Source of the DNA: Vickermania ingenoplastis
Taxonomy: Eukaryota; Euglenozoa; Kinetoplastea; Trypanosomatida; Trypanosomatidae
Length of the DNA stretch: 64,000 nucleotides
NCBI GenBank assembly: GCA_010157825.1
Contig: VFSE01000226.1
Coordinates: 196,001-260,000 of the forward strand
Direction of reading: 5' to 3'
Under the pieces are notes generated by a model, which did not search any database, was not told the origin of the DNA, and saw nothing but the letters and a program-made list of their open reading frames with translations. The translations under genes were made by a program, and so were the position numbers. Positions within the stretch are counted from its first letter, which is position 1, and each line of letters begins with the position of its first letter. Shown here in pieces: positions 33,967 to 45,261 of the stretch.

Positions 33967-36463
33967 GTGTTGTTCACACTCCTCTCTTTTTGTACCTGCT
34001 TTCTTTCGGATCTCTCTTTGATCAGATCACCCTAACCCTATATCTGCTTTCTCTCTTTGATCACAATTTCTTTTTTGAAACCACGTGCTTAGAAAAACAC
34101 AGCTTCCTTCCCCCCGTCAATCGATTGATTTTGACAAAGACGAATAGGAGTTTGCTAGCGAGAGCGACGGACGCAGAGTTGAAACGGAATGGGGAGGGGC
34201 GTGAGATACACTCAATTACTTGTCTAGTTATCTAAACACCAAAGGATGATCTGAAGCTTCTTCCTTATCTTTGTTTCCCCCCACCCCTTTTTTTTTTGTG
34301 TCCTGCCTGTTACGGTTTTGCAGTTGCTGTGCGAAGCAGAGCTGTGTGTGTGTGTATGTGTAGGTTTGTATCAGCCTTTCTTTTTTTTTTGTTTTCTTGT
34401 CTTTGCTCGCCTTTCATTTAGGATCAGCACAGCTTTTTTTTTTGTTGTTGTTGTCCCTTCTGCCAATACAAGAAATAAACGTTACTAGGGTGAAGGAAAT
34501 ATGTGACACCAACAAAGACCTCCGTTTCTCTCGCTCGCTAGGAGGAACGTACCAGTACGTAAAACACCAAAAAAAAAAAAGGATATGGGAAGACACCCGC
34601 ACCTGTTCAAAAAAAGTAAATACAATTTATATTCTAATCCACTTCTCTCTCTGTTGGGATAATTGAACAAAACGAATCAATCAGCAACAAAGAAAAGCTA
34701 AAAAAACACACAAAAAAAACACAAAAAACAACCAGAAAAGAAACAAATGGGAAAGAAGGCAAAGAGAGTTCCTGTACCGTAGAAAGCATATCAAAATGGA
34801 GGCGCAGCCCCACGACCATTCACAGATGGGATGGCGGCCGTATTTTATCCTACCCATATCCCTCTCTCTAAAAGCTCTTCAGCTCTTCTTCTTTCATTCG
34901 TTCGTTTGTTCGTTAGAGAGTGTTCTTTGTGTTTGTTTGTTTGTTTGTTTGTGTGTGTGCGCGCGGTCCCAGGGTGTTACCGCTTCACTCGCGGTTTCCC
35001 CTCTTCCCCCCTGACGTTTAGTGGTGACAGAGGCTGCGATACAAACGGGAGGGGCGGGCGCCGACGCGCGGGTTGGGTTGGCTGTGCAGAGTCCACGCCG
35101 TATTCTGAATGATGCACACACACAAACACGCAAACCAAAACAAAATAAAACAACAACCAAACGAATAAATACGTCGAGCAAGCTTAGGGCACACCTAGCA
35201 TGAATCCAGCACGGATTCGTGTCAAAATTTCATATCCGTTACCATGCACAAACGGGGAAATATGGAAGACACACTCACAAAAAAAAGGTAAACGAACAAC
35301 AACGAACGGTACCCTATCGCCCTTCGGCACGAGCTTGGCGCTCCGATTGAACAAACTGCTCGTACTCCTGCTGCTGCTGCTGGACATTCCGGGCAGCAGA
35401 TGTTGGGCCTCCATGCATCACGCGGTTCATGCGCTGCCGCACCTGCACGGCTGCGAGACGCTGGGCCACCACATTCGCCCCGGTATTGGGGTAGGACGCG
35501 TCGGCGCCGTCGATGAGATTGCGGAGCACAGCGAGTGACTCACCGCCAGCGGTGGGGGAACTAGGGGAGCACGCATGCGCCGCACTGCGCTCCACATTCG
35601 GAATGCCTCGACGGCCCCGACGCTGCTGCACTGCCGTTCCCTCTGCGGTGTCCTCCTGCAGCAGGCGCTCCTCGGCCTCTGCTTCCTCCGCGTTGGCCAC
35701 CGCCGCCTCACCAACGGGAGACGCGGGATTGAAATAGTCGTATGCCGAGCTATCCACGGATGCATTCGCTGCTGCTGCTGTCGCTGCTTGATGGGATTGA
35801 TAATCCTCAAACTTCACAACGACCTCTGCGCCGCCGGGCGAGCCTGAAGCGGCGTGTTCGCCCCCACATCCGGCACGCAGGGTACAAGCCACTCGCATCC
35901 CGAAACAGCAGTACGTGCTTCATGCCATCCGGCACGCGGGCGTCGTAGAAACCGCCGAGCTGCAGGCCTTCGACAAAGGACTCCTGCATAAAAAAACGCT
36001 GGTACGAGGGGTCGGAGAGTACTTTATCGGTAACGTACGACTTGGCCAGCTGCCGCTTGAAGATGAACTCCTCAACGGTGCCAATGGTGATCATGCGGTA
36101 GACGCAGACATCGCGTCGCTGCCCTACCCGCCACGCTCGTTCTCTGGCCTGAGAGTCCGTCGTAGGGTTCCAATCCGGGTCAAAAATAACAACCCGGTCA
36201 GCGCCAATCAAGTTGAGGCCGACGCCACCCACACGGGTGGTCAGCAGGGCAACGAAGATGGAGTCGTCTTGGTTAAAAAGATCCATCAGCTCCTGCCGCT
36301 GTGCTACAGGGGTGACGCCGTCCATGCGCACGTAGCGATGCGCTTGTGTCTCCACCATGTTTTCAATAATATCCAGCATCATGCGGGTCTGCGAGAACAC
36401 CAGCGCGCGGTGGCCGCCGGCCTTCCACTCGTCCAGCATGTGCTGCAGGGTCTGCAGCTTGGG
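33967..36463 (-). repeat. Tandem repeat unit B (~2.5 kb)
   Basis: Second tandem unit, 2,497 bases, same borders as unit A. It is joined to unit A by the sequence GCTTGGGGTGTTG, a junction that does not exist in the full-length gene. It differs from A and C by a replaced short segment near 35862-35884. Confidence 0.9.
35314..36463 (-). pseudogene. Partial CSB-like gene copy (unit B)
   Basis: Same content as the unit A fragment: helicase lobe 2 (36439 to about 35880) and the tail to the stop at 35314. The linker between them is altered: the Gly-rich stretch seen in units A and C is replaced by a shorter segment (about 35862-35884) giving LYPACRMWGRTRR in the lobe frame. The tail frame is intact as in unit A (SSPTAGGESL). 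No start codon context or first lobe is present. Confidence 0.7.
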
Positions 36464-38992
36464 GTGTTGTTCACACTCCTCTCTCTTTTGTGTACCTGCT
36501 TTCTTTCGGATCTCTCTTTGATCAGATCACCCTAACCCTATATCTGCTTTCTCTCTTTGATCACAATTTCTTTTTTGAAACCACGTGCTTAGAAAAACAC
36601 AGCTTCCTTCCCCCCGTCAATCGATTGATTTTGACAAAGACGAATAGGAGTTTGCTAGCGAGAGCGACGGACGCAGAGTTGAAACGGAATGGGGAGGGGC
36701 GTGAGATACACTCAATTACTTGTCTAGTTATCTAAACACCAAAGGATGATCTGAAGCTTCTTCCTTATCTTTGTTTCCCCCCACCCCTTTTTTTTTGTGT
36801 GTCCTGCCCCTGTTACGGTTTTGCAGTTGCTGTGCGAAGCAGAGCTGTGTGTGTGTGTATGTGTAGGTTTGTATCAGCCTTTCTTTTTTTTTTGTTTTCT
36901 TGTCTTTGCTCGCCTTTCATTTAGGATCAGCACAGCTTTTTTTTTTGTTGTTGTTGTCCCTTCTGCCAATACAAGAAATAAACGTTACTAGGGTGAAGGA
37001 AATATGTGACACCAACAAAGACCTCCGTTTCTCTCGCTCGCTAGGAGGAACGTACCAGTACGTAAAACACCAAAAAAAAAAAAAGGATATGGGAAGACAC
37101 CCGCACCTGTTCAAAAAAAGTAAATACAATTTATATTCTAATCCACTTCTCTCTCTGTTGGGATAATTGAACAAAACGAATCAATCAGCAACAAAGAAAA
37201 GCTAAAAAAACACACAAAAAAAACACAAAACAACCAGAAAAGAAACAAATGGGAAAGAAGGCAAAGAGAGTTCCTGTACCGTAGAAAGCATATCAAAATG
37301 GAGGCGCAGCCCCCACACGACCATTCACAGATGGGATGGCGGCCGTATTTTATCCTACCCATATCCCTCTCTCTAAAAGCTCTTCAGCTCTTCTTCTTTC
37401 ATTCGTTCGTTTGTTCGTTAGAGAGTGTTCTTTGTGTTTGTTTGTTTGTTTGTTTGTGTGTGTGCGCGCGGTCCCAGGGTGTTACCGCTTCACTCGCGGT
37501 TTCCCCTCTTCCCCCCTGACGTTTAGTGGTGACAGAGGCTGCGATACAAACGGGAGGGGCGGGCGCCGACGCGCGGGTTGGGTTGGCTGTGCAGAGTCCA
37601 CGCCGTATTCTGAATGATGCACACACACAAACACGCAAACCAAAACAAAATAAAACAACAACCAAACGAATAAATACGTCGAGCAAGCTTAGGGCACACC
37701 TAGCATGAATCCAGCACGGATTCGTGTCAAAATTTCATATCCGTTACCATGCACAAACGGGGAAATATGGAAGACACACTCACAAAAAAAAGGTAAACGA
37801 ACAACAACGAACGGTACCCTATCGCCCTTCGGCACGAGCTTGGCGCTCCGATTGAACAAACTGCTCGTACTCCTGCTGCTGCTGCTGGACATTCCGGGCA
37901 GCAGATGTTGGGCCTCCATGCATCACGCGGTTCATGCGCTGCCGCACCTGCACGGCTGCGAGACGCTGGGCCACCACATTCGCCCCGGTATTGGGGTAGG
38001 ACGCGTCGGCGCCGTCGATGAGATTGCGGAGCACAGCGAGTGACTCACCGCCAGCGGTGGGGGGAACTAGGGGAGCACGCATGCGCCGCACTGCGCTCCA
38101 CATTCGGAATGCCTCGACGGCCCCGACGCTGCTGCACTGCCGTTCCCTCTGCGGTGTCCTCCTGCAGCAGGCGCTCCTCGGCCTCTGCTTCCTCCGCGTT
38201 GGCCACCGCCGCCTCACCAACGGGAGACGCGGGATTGAAATAGTCGTATGCCGAGCTATCCACGGATGCATTCGCTGCTGCTGCTGTCGCTGCTTGATGG
38301 GATTGATAATCCTCAAACTTCACAACGACCTCTGCGCCGCCGGGCGAGCCTGAAGCGGCGTGTTCGCCCCCACCCCCCACCTGCAGCACCTGCACTGGGA
38401 GGGACACCGCCGTACAAGCCACTCGCATCCCGAAACAGCAGTACGTGCTTCATGCCATCCGGCACGCGGGCGTCGTAGAAACCGCCGAGCTGCAGGCCTT
38501 CGACAAAGGACTCCTGCATAAAAAAACGCTGGTACGAGGGGTCGGAGAGTACTTTATCGGTAACGTACGACTTGGCCAGCTGCCGCTTGAAGATGAACTC
38601 CTCAACGGTGCCAATGGTGATCATGCGGTAGACGCAGACATCGCGTCGCTGCCCTACCCGCCACGCTCGTTCTCTGGCCTGAGAGTCCGTCGTAGGGTTC
38701 CAATCCGGGTCAAAAATAACAACCCGGTCAGCGCCAATCAAGTTGAGGCCGACGCCACCCACACGGGTGGTCAGCAGGGCAACGAAGATGGAGTCGTCTT
38801 GGTTAAAAAGATCCATCAGCTCCTGCCGCTGTGCTACAGGGGTGACGCCGTCCATGCGCACGTAGCGATGCGCTTGTGTCTCCACCATGTTTTCAATAAT
38901 ATCCAGCATCATGCGGGTCTGCGAGAACACCAGCGCGCGGTGGCCGCCGGCCTTCCACTCGTCCAGCATGTGCTGCAGGGTCTGCAGCTTGG
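36464..38992 (-). repeat. Tandem repeat unit C (~2.5 kb), continuous with the full-length CSB gene
   Basis: Third unit, 2,529 bases. At its right border it runs straight on into the unique 5' part of the CSB-like gene (GCTTGGCGCTGCC), so this unit is the parental location and units A and B look like added copies. Confidence 0.9.
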
Positions 38993-41543
38993 CGCTGCCA
39001 CCGAGGTTTGGAGGAAGATTGCTGCGAAAGCTGTGAGAGACGGCCGTTTTTTTCTTTGCGGTCTTCGCCGCCCTCCCACCGCCTGCGCCTCCCGCCCCCC
39101 ATACGCCGTATTCCTCATTGTCTAGCATGGGCTGCTGTACGCCACCGCTGCGTCCCGTCTCGTCACCGAGGTGGGTTCGGCGGTCGTCCTCTTCTTCACT
39201 CTGCAGGCGATAGATATCCACGTGGTTGCATATTTGTCGTAATCTGTGGAGAATCATAAAAGACTCGTGATGTAAACCCGAAAGCTGGCTGCGATTGGCG
39301 AGCTTAAACGACCTGCCGGCCACGTGCAGACATCCTTCCGAGTCCCGCAGATCGCGATTGAGCTTGCCAGAGATCATCTGGTAGCTTGACATGTGGGCAA
39401 TAAGTTTCTGGACCGTCGGAGAGGCTAACAGCGCGACGTACTCGTGGAGTTGCTCATCCGAGAGAGGAACATAAATGACGCGCTCGTACTTCTCGGGCAG
39501 CTGGGCGTTGACCTGGCGCTTGAGCCGCCGCAGCAGAAAGGGTCCGATGCGCTGCTGAAGCAGCTTCGCCGCCTCCACCGCCTCTGACAAGACCAACGCC
39601 GACGCTTTTGAGTTCTTGCTCTTGTTAATCACCTCCTCGAATTCGCCGGTGAAGGCGTTGAGGGTGCCGAGAATGCCGGGCTTCACGAAATCGAACAGAC
39701 ACCACAGCTCCTTGAGAGAATTTTGAATGGGCGTTCCAGTGAGGAGGAGGCGATGCGGGGTTGGAAACGATTTGGCGGCCAGAGTGATCCCGGCCTGCGG
39801 GTTCGATATCTTGTGCCCCTCGTCGAGGATAACGTACTGAAAGCCCGCCGTGCGCAGCACATCGCAGTGCTGTCGCATGGAGGCATAGGAGGTGAGCAGT
39901 ATCGTATTGCTCTGGCCGCGGATCATTTCTGCCATGGCCTTTGGGGATGGCGGATTGGGGGCGGAAGTTGTGGGCTGGTGGAGCACCATCACCCGCGTCC
40001 GCGGCGACCAGCGGTGCAGCTCCGCCAGCCACTGGCGCAGCACCGTGACAGGCGCCGCGAGGAGAACGGGGCCGCGGAGCTGGTGCGAGTGACTGAGCGC
40101 ACACAGGAACGCTGCGACCTGGATGGTCTTCCCGAGACCCATCTCATCGCCGAGAATGCCACCCAGACGCTGATGATGGAGTTGCAGCAGCCACTGTAGG
40201 CCCTCCTGCTGGAAGTCCAGCAGACGCGTGTAGATCAGTGCGGGAATACTGACACCGCGACCGAGGTCCACCACTGCTGGGGGCTCTGCTGCGGGGGCCC
40301 AAGGCGGTGTCGGTGCGGATGCATGCGTTGCCTCTTGTCGGGGTGATGCGGGGCTGCCACGGGCCCCGCGTCTTTTCTCATCGTCGGCCTCGCCTCTTCT
40401 TTGGTGTTCCCTTCTGTTTACTGCCCCCCCCACCTCCTCTTCCTGGCTGTGGCGTGAGATGGTGTGCACAATGCGCTGCAGCGCCGAGTCGAACTCGTTG
40501 TCCTCCGCTTCCATCAGCGCATCCACATCGATCAACTCCACCGGCGGCACCGGCCGGGGCGCTGCGGTGGGGCTGGCGCGTTGTGCACCTCGTTGCTGCC
40601 CCTGAGCCCCGGCGGGAAGCGCTGGATCGTCCTCCGCCTCCGCCTTGATGGAGGAGGGGGACACAGCTGTACTGCCTCCACCACTCGAGGGGCCCTGCTG
40701 CTGCTGCTGCCGCTGCTGCTGCCGCTGCAGTTCCTCCAGTTTACGACGCTTGGCCATGCGGTTGGCGTAGGCCTCCATATCCGTGTCGTCCTCGTAGCGC
40801 GCCTTCCTTGCGTGCCGCAGAGTGACGCGGTACAAGTTGGGCAGCAGCTCCCCCGCACTGTATTCCTCCCGGGTCAGCGGGGCAGAGCGCTGCGAGGGGG
40901 CAGCGAGGGCACGGGCTCCACCCGGGCTGCTGCTGCTGCTTGGCTGTGTACGAGGGAGCTGCGACAGGGACTTGATGGGGATAGAGCCGACACGGCCCAG
41001 TACCCCCGCCTCCGGCTGCCCGCCGCACACAGAAAGATGGAGCTCCGCGGCACGCTGCTGCTGGCGGGCTGCAAATGCCGCGCGCTGTTGCGCCGCCTCC
41101 TGCTCCCGTCGCTGCGCTTCAAGGGACTGCTGAAGCTGCGCACGCCGCAGCCGCTCGGCCTGCCGGGCTTGGACCTGCTGCTGTAGCTTGTCGAGCGCCT
41201 CGTCCTTTGCCTTCACCTCCCGCACGGCCTGGCGGAGGCGAAACGACAAGGCCTCCGGCGTGAGAGAGGCCAAGGCAGGGGCCGCACTCGTACTCGTTGA
41301 GGCCGCTGCCCCACCCACCACTTGCAGTCCTTCCCCTACGCTCTCTCTTTGCCGCAGCGCCGCCGCCAGTTCCTCGCAGCGCGCCTCGGCAATGTGAAGC
41401 GCCTCCGCTGCTCTCTTCACGGCGGCCTCATCCGCCCGCGCCTCGGGGCACATGGCGGCGCTCACTGCTGCAGCTGCCGACTGCTGGACAGCGGATTCAG
41501 TGCGACAGACGACACCAGCAACCGAAGCGAACTCTTCGGCCAT
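37819..41543 (-). CDS. CSB: CSB/ERCC6 (Rad26)-like SNF2 ATPase, with two frame changes near the C-terminus
   Basis: A SNF2-family DNA translocase of the Cockayne syndrome B group, which acts at RNA polymerase II stalled on damaged DNA. From the ATG at 41543: a ~400-residue coiled, Gln/Ala-rich N-terminus; Walker A GDEMGLGKTIQ near 465; Walker B as DEGHKISNP near 571 (CSB has DEGHKIRNP); LTGTPIQNSLKELWCLFDF; lobe 2 LVFSQTRMMLD near 870 and the arginine motif RAWRVGQRRDV near 960. The main frame runs to 38313 but ends in an Arg-rich tail that looks wrong. The tail shared with units A and B (GEHAASGSPGG, VKFEDYQSHQ, SAAHACSPSS, RNVQQQQQEYEQF) continues in two other frames to 37819. Extra bases in the C/G runs at 38367-38378 and 38059-38064 would account for both breaks. 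Expected length is about 1,240 residues. Confidence 0.85.
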
Positions 41544-43166
41544 CTCGTTGAAGCTATCTCTCTCTCTCTCTAAAGACTTTTTTTTAATGAGAGAGAGAGA
41601 GTGAGTGTGTGTGTTTGATTTTATGTGTTAATACGCGAGCCCCTGCGGATTGCCTCCCTGGTATCTTCGAACACAAGAAAGAGAGCACTTCTGCACCTCT
41701 GCTCCACCGTCCAATAAGTAAAGGCGCTCCCCTTTGCTCGTTGCTTTTGAAATGAAATCTCCTTTTTCCCACGAGACGGATCTCTGGATAATACTGCTAG
41801 GAGCACTGTTATTACGTTAAATATGTTGGCAGCTGTGCCAATGTGTGCCTATGTGTGCCTATGTGTGTGTGTGTGTGTGTTTGGATTGAGTAAACTCGCA
41901 GGATGTGTAACTTAAAACTCTTTCATCCATTTATTGTCGCCCTACGGAACAGGGAAGATAAAGCAACAACAAAACAACAACAACAACAACAACAAAAAAG
42001 TGCACTCTTGGTCGTCACCACACACCTTTTTGCAATTACCACGCCAAAAAAAAAGAAGAAGAATAAAAAGATGGAGAGAAGAGAGAGAGAGAGATAATGC
42101 TAATATACTAATAAGAATAGGGCCCACCGACACACACAAAGGGGGAAAATTTTTTTCTTATACACGGAAGAGGACGAGGGAGTGCGAGATCATCATTGAT
42201 ACGTCCAGCAGACCGCAAGTTTGTTTGTTTGCTGTTCGCGTGGTGAAATTGAATAATGAATGTCACATCAAATAGGTACAGAGATGCACAAATATGCACG
42301 TATACATATACATATGTAGATATATAGAAATATCTGTGTGCGTAGACTGCAGGGGGATGGAAAAAGTGATAGGAGATAACAATGAATGCTTTGACAACCC
42401 CCAACTCTTGTGGATTATAAAATGGATAATAACAATAATAATAATAATAATAATAGTAATAAGAAAACAACAACAGCAACAAACAAAACAGAAACAGAAA
42501 CAGAATAGACACCATACGCTACAGCAACGCGGCTCCCTCGACAAGTTGCGTGTGTCCTGTGCACCGTTTTAGCTCTGTGCCAGTGTGAGAATACAGGGAG
42601 GAAAAGAGCAGGGGAAAAAAAAAAGATAAACAACAACAACAACAAACATACAGTGGAAGAACAGTAATAAACGACATCATCATTCTACTACAGCACAGTA
42701 AGAGAGAGAGAGAGAGACAGGAGGGTGTCTGCAGTCAGGGTCGACTGGAACTTTGAACACGTGAGTAATGCAGCGCAAACACTAAAGAGGCGAGGAAACG
42801 AACTTCACCCCCACACACGATCTCTCTCTATAGGTGAGTAGAGGAGCTGGAAGGCCCCCTCCCTCAAAGGATACCATAAATGAATAGATAGTCTTCTGAC
42901 TGACGTTCTTCATCAGTCCTTCACTCCCCCTCTCTCATCTCGACACACCAACACCCACACAAATAGATAAAAGAGCGAGACCAGTAGCGTCGCTCGCCAA
43001 AGCAATACCACAGAACAAACGGCACACGGCTACTCCAGTCGGTTCCCCCCTCCCCCCTTCATTCCTCGTCGTTATTTGTTGTTCTTACCATGCTCTACTT
43101 CTTCTATTAGTTTTCTTTGATACCTTTTTCTTTGACCTGCTCATTTGATTGCTGGCGCTGCTCCGC
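41544..43166. other. 1.6 kb spacer between the DUF1935 genes and CSB
   Basis: AT-rich with GT (41865-41881), CAA (41963-41996), TAA (42427-42458) and GA (42700-42717) repeats. No gene is recognised. Confidence 0.55.
41577..41605 (-). promoter_or_regulatory. Predicted trans-splice acceptor of the CSB-like gene
   Basis: A CT repeat (41589-41605 on the minus strand) is followed by ATTAAAAAAAAG, with AG at 41578-41577, 34 bases upstream of the ATG at 41543. Confidence 0.5.
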
Positions 43167-43601
43167 TTAGGGCATCACCACTGGGATGGCTTCGAAGTTG
43201 ACTCTAAACCCGTTGGGTGTGCCCTGGATGAACATCTCGGTCTGCAGGGGCTCGATGGTCAGCTCGCACTTGTACTCGCCCGTCTCGGCGTCGCGCTCCA
43301 TCTGCGTGTTGCCGAGGATCTCAATCTGGCTGTTGGGGCCGAAGACGTAGCGCACAATCATGGAGTAGATGATGGTGTCGTTGTAGAAGGCCCAGGTCTT
43401 GTCCGGCTCGTTGATGACACGGAAGAGAAGGCCGTTACCGTTCTCCTTGAAGCACGGAGAGATCATGGTCCCCTGGAAGGTGGGCTGACCGTTCTCGAAG
43501 CTTACCTGGGGCCGCTGCTGGTTCGGGGCCACCGAGCCGCGCTGAGCAGCGCTGGAGGCCAGGGATCCACGGTTACCGGCGTTGGAGGCGTTGCGGTTCA
43601 T
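43167..43601 (-). CDS. Small DUF1935 (calpain-related) protein, copy 2
   Basis: A 144-residue protein made of a Ser/Asn/Gln-rich leader of ~33 residues and one DUF1935 domain, the domain shared by small kinetoplastid calpain-related proteins and the N-termini of calpain-like proteins. Diagnostic parts are FENGQPTF, GNGLLFR (55-61), WAFYND (70-75) and FIQGTPNGFRVNF near the end. There is no protease domain, so it is not an enzyme; relatives are cortical or cytoskeletal. It starts MNRN, so it lacks the N-terminal Gly needed for the myristoylation known in SMP-1-type relatives. The start is placed at 43601 by identity with the copy at 44827; the extra N-terminus of the longer frame (from 43850) is spacer. 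It differs from that copy by one base, N90 here versus K90. Confidence 0.9.
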   Translation of the reverse strand: MNRNASNAGNRGSLASSAAQRGSVAPNQQRPQVSFENGQPTFQGTMISPCFKENGNGLLFRVINEPDKTWAFYNDTIIYSMIVRYVFGPNSQIEILGNTQMERDAETGEYKCELTIEPLQTEMFIQGTPNGFRVNFEAIPVVMP

Positions 43602-44826
43602 TCTTACGTGTTGATGAGAAGAGTTGGTTGGGGTGGAAGGCAGAAAAGAAGACGGTCTCAGATGCGAGATGATAGACGTACGGCTAGTAACACACGTGGA
43701 GGGGGTTGGGGGTGGTGGTGGAAAGAAATACCACCGAAACAGGAAGAGAAAGAGAAGGAGGGAGCGAGAGAGAAGAAGCATAAAGTAAGTCCTATGACCT
43801 ATGGGGGAGAGGTGGCGGGACGGGGGAGTACACCACCCAAAAGACAGCAATCTATGTGTGCTTTTGATGTTGATGTTGATGTTGTTTGCTGTTGCATGTT
43901 CCCTTTCTTCTTTGTTGTTTTCCTCATCTCATTTCTGCCTGTTTTTTTTTTTTAATTTCTTTCTCGGCGCTCTACACACGCGTAAGCAACAGCACCACAT
44001 GCTACACCGCCTCATCGCAATCACCACCATCCTCCGTCTACCAAAGGCGTTTCTCTCACGAGCCCAAAAGGCCAACACAAGAGAGAAGCAGAGTGAACAA
44101 CAGTTGGAAGAAACAACATTATTATTATTATTTTTTTTTGAATGGAGTTTCAGATGAACAACAATAACAACAATCAAAAAGGAAATATATTGAATACACC
44201 AAACAAGCACACGCACACACGCACACACATGCAATAAAAATGTATACACACACACAATCATTTAGATTGCAGGAAAAAAAAAAGAGCAAATAATTAATGT
44301 TTCGAATAATCTCGAGTATTACACATAAATGATGATAATTATAAATATAATCAATCAAATGCCAAGTACAGTCAAAAGAACAATAAGAGAGCGTGAACCA
44401 GTTAGTTAGTGAGTGAGTGATGGTGTGTGTGTGTGTGTGTGTGTAGATGTGTGTGACGGCACCAGATTTTCTTTCCGCCGTTCCCTACAGTCCCCGCTGC
44501 AGTCGAATGCCGCACAGTGTGCGGGGGGAAAACCATCATCATCATCATCATAATGGGGAAGAACTTATTCTACTCCCTTTCTTCGTCTCTATCACTCTTC
44601 TTCATTTTTCCCCTTTCTTCCTAATCTATTTTTTTTTCTTGTCTTCTGCTTTTTGCGTTTCTCTCCATGTTTCAGTTGAGTTCTACACGGCAGTTTGATA
44701 CATGAAATAGAGACGCACAGAGGGGGTGAAGAAGAAGAGGAAGAGGGCAGAGCGTGGGGCGAGCGTAGCCCCCAACCGATCATCTATGTTCAAGCGTGAA
44801 GTGCAAACGAAACTGTGCTGCTCCGC
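43602..44826. other. 1.2 kb spacer between the twin DUF1935 genes
   Basis: Unrelated in sequence to the spacers flanking the other twin. It has GT (44421-44443) and CATCAT (44535-44549) repeats and A/T runs. The only shared sequence is the ~12 bases around the stop codon. No gene is recognised. Confidence 0.55.
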
Positions 44827-45261
44827 TTAGGGCATCACCACTGGGATGGCTTCGAAGTTGACTCTAAACCCGTTGGGTGTGCCCTGGATGAACATCTCGG
44901 TCTGCAGGGGCTCGATGGTCAGCTCGCACTTGTACTCGCCCGTCTCGGCGTCGCGCTCCATCTGCGTGTTGCCGAGGATCTCAATCTGGCTTTTGGGGCC
45001 GAAGACGTAGCGCACAATCATGGAGTAGATGATGGTGTCGTTGTAGAAGGCCCAGGTCTTGTCCGGCTCGTTGATGACACGGAAGAGAAGGCCGTTACCG
45101 TTCTCCTTGAAGCACGGAGAGATCATGGTCCCCTGGAAGGTGGGCTGACCGTTCTCGAAGCTTACCTGGGGCCGCTGCTGGTTCGGGGCCACCGAGCCGC
45201 GCTGAGCAGCGCTGGAGGCCAGGGATCCACGGTTACCGGCGTTGGAGGCGTTGCGGTTCAT
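44827..45261 (-). CDS. Small DUF1935 (calpain-related) protein, copy 1
   Basis: A 144-residue DUF1935 protein, identical to the gene at 43167 apart from Lys for Asn at residue 90. The identity covers the whole coding region and stops within a few bases of the start and about a dozen bases past the stop; flanks are unrelated. The frame begins at the ATG at 45261. Domain motifs are as in its twin: GNGLLFR 55-61 and WAFYND 70-75. No myristoylation or palmitoylation signal is seen at the N-terminus. Confidence 0.9.
   Translation of the reverse strand: MNRNASNAGNRGSLASSAAQRGSVAPNQQRPQVSFENGQPTFQGTMISPCFKENGNGLLFRVINEPDKTWAFYNDTIIYSMIVRYVFGPKSQIEILGNTQMERDAETGEYKCELTIEPLQTEMFIQGTPNGFRVNFEAIPVVMP

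Noticed and set aside
31444-38992. A retroposon or DNA transposon as the source of the tandem units
   Set aside because: The units hold only host gene and spacer sequence. There is no transposase, reverse transcriptase, poly-A tail, inverted ends or flanking target duplication.
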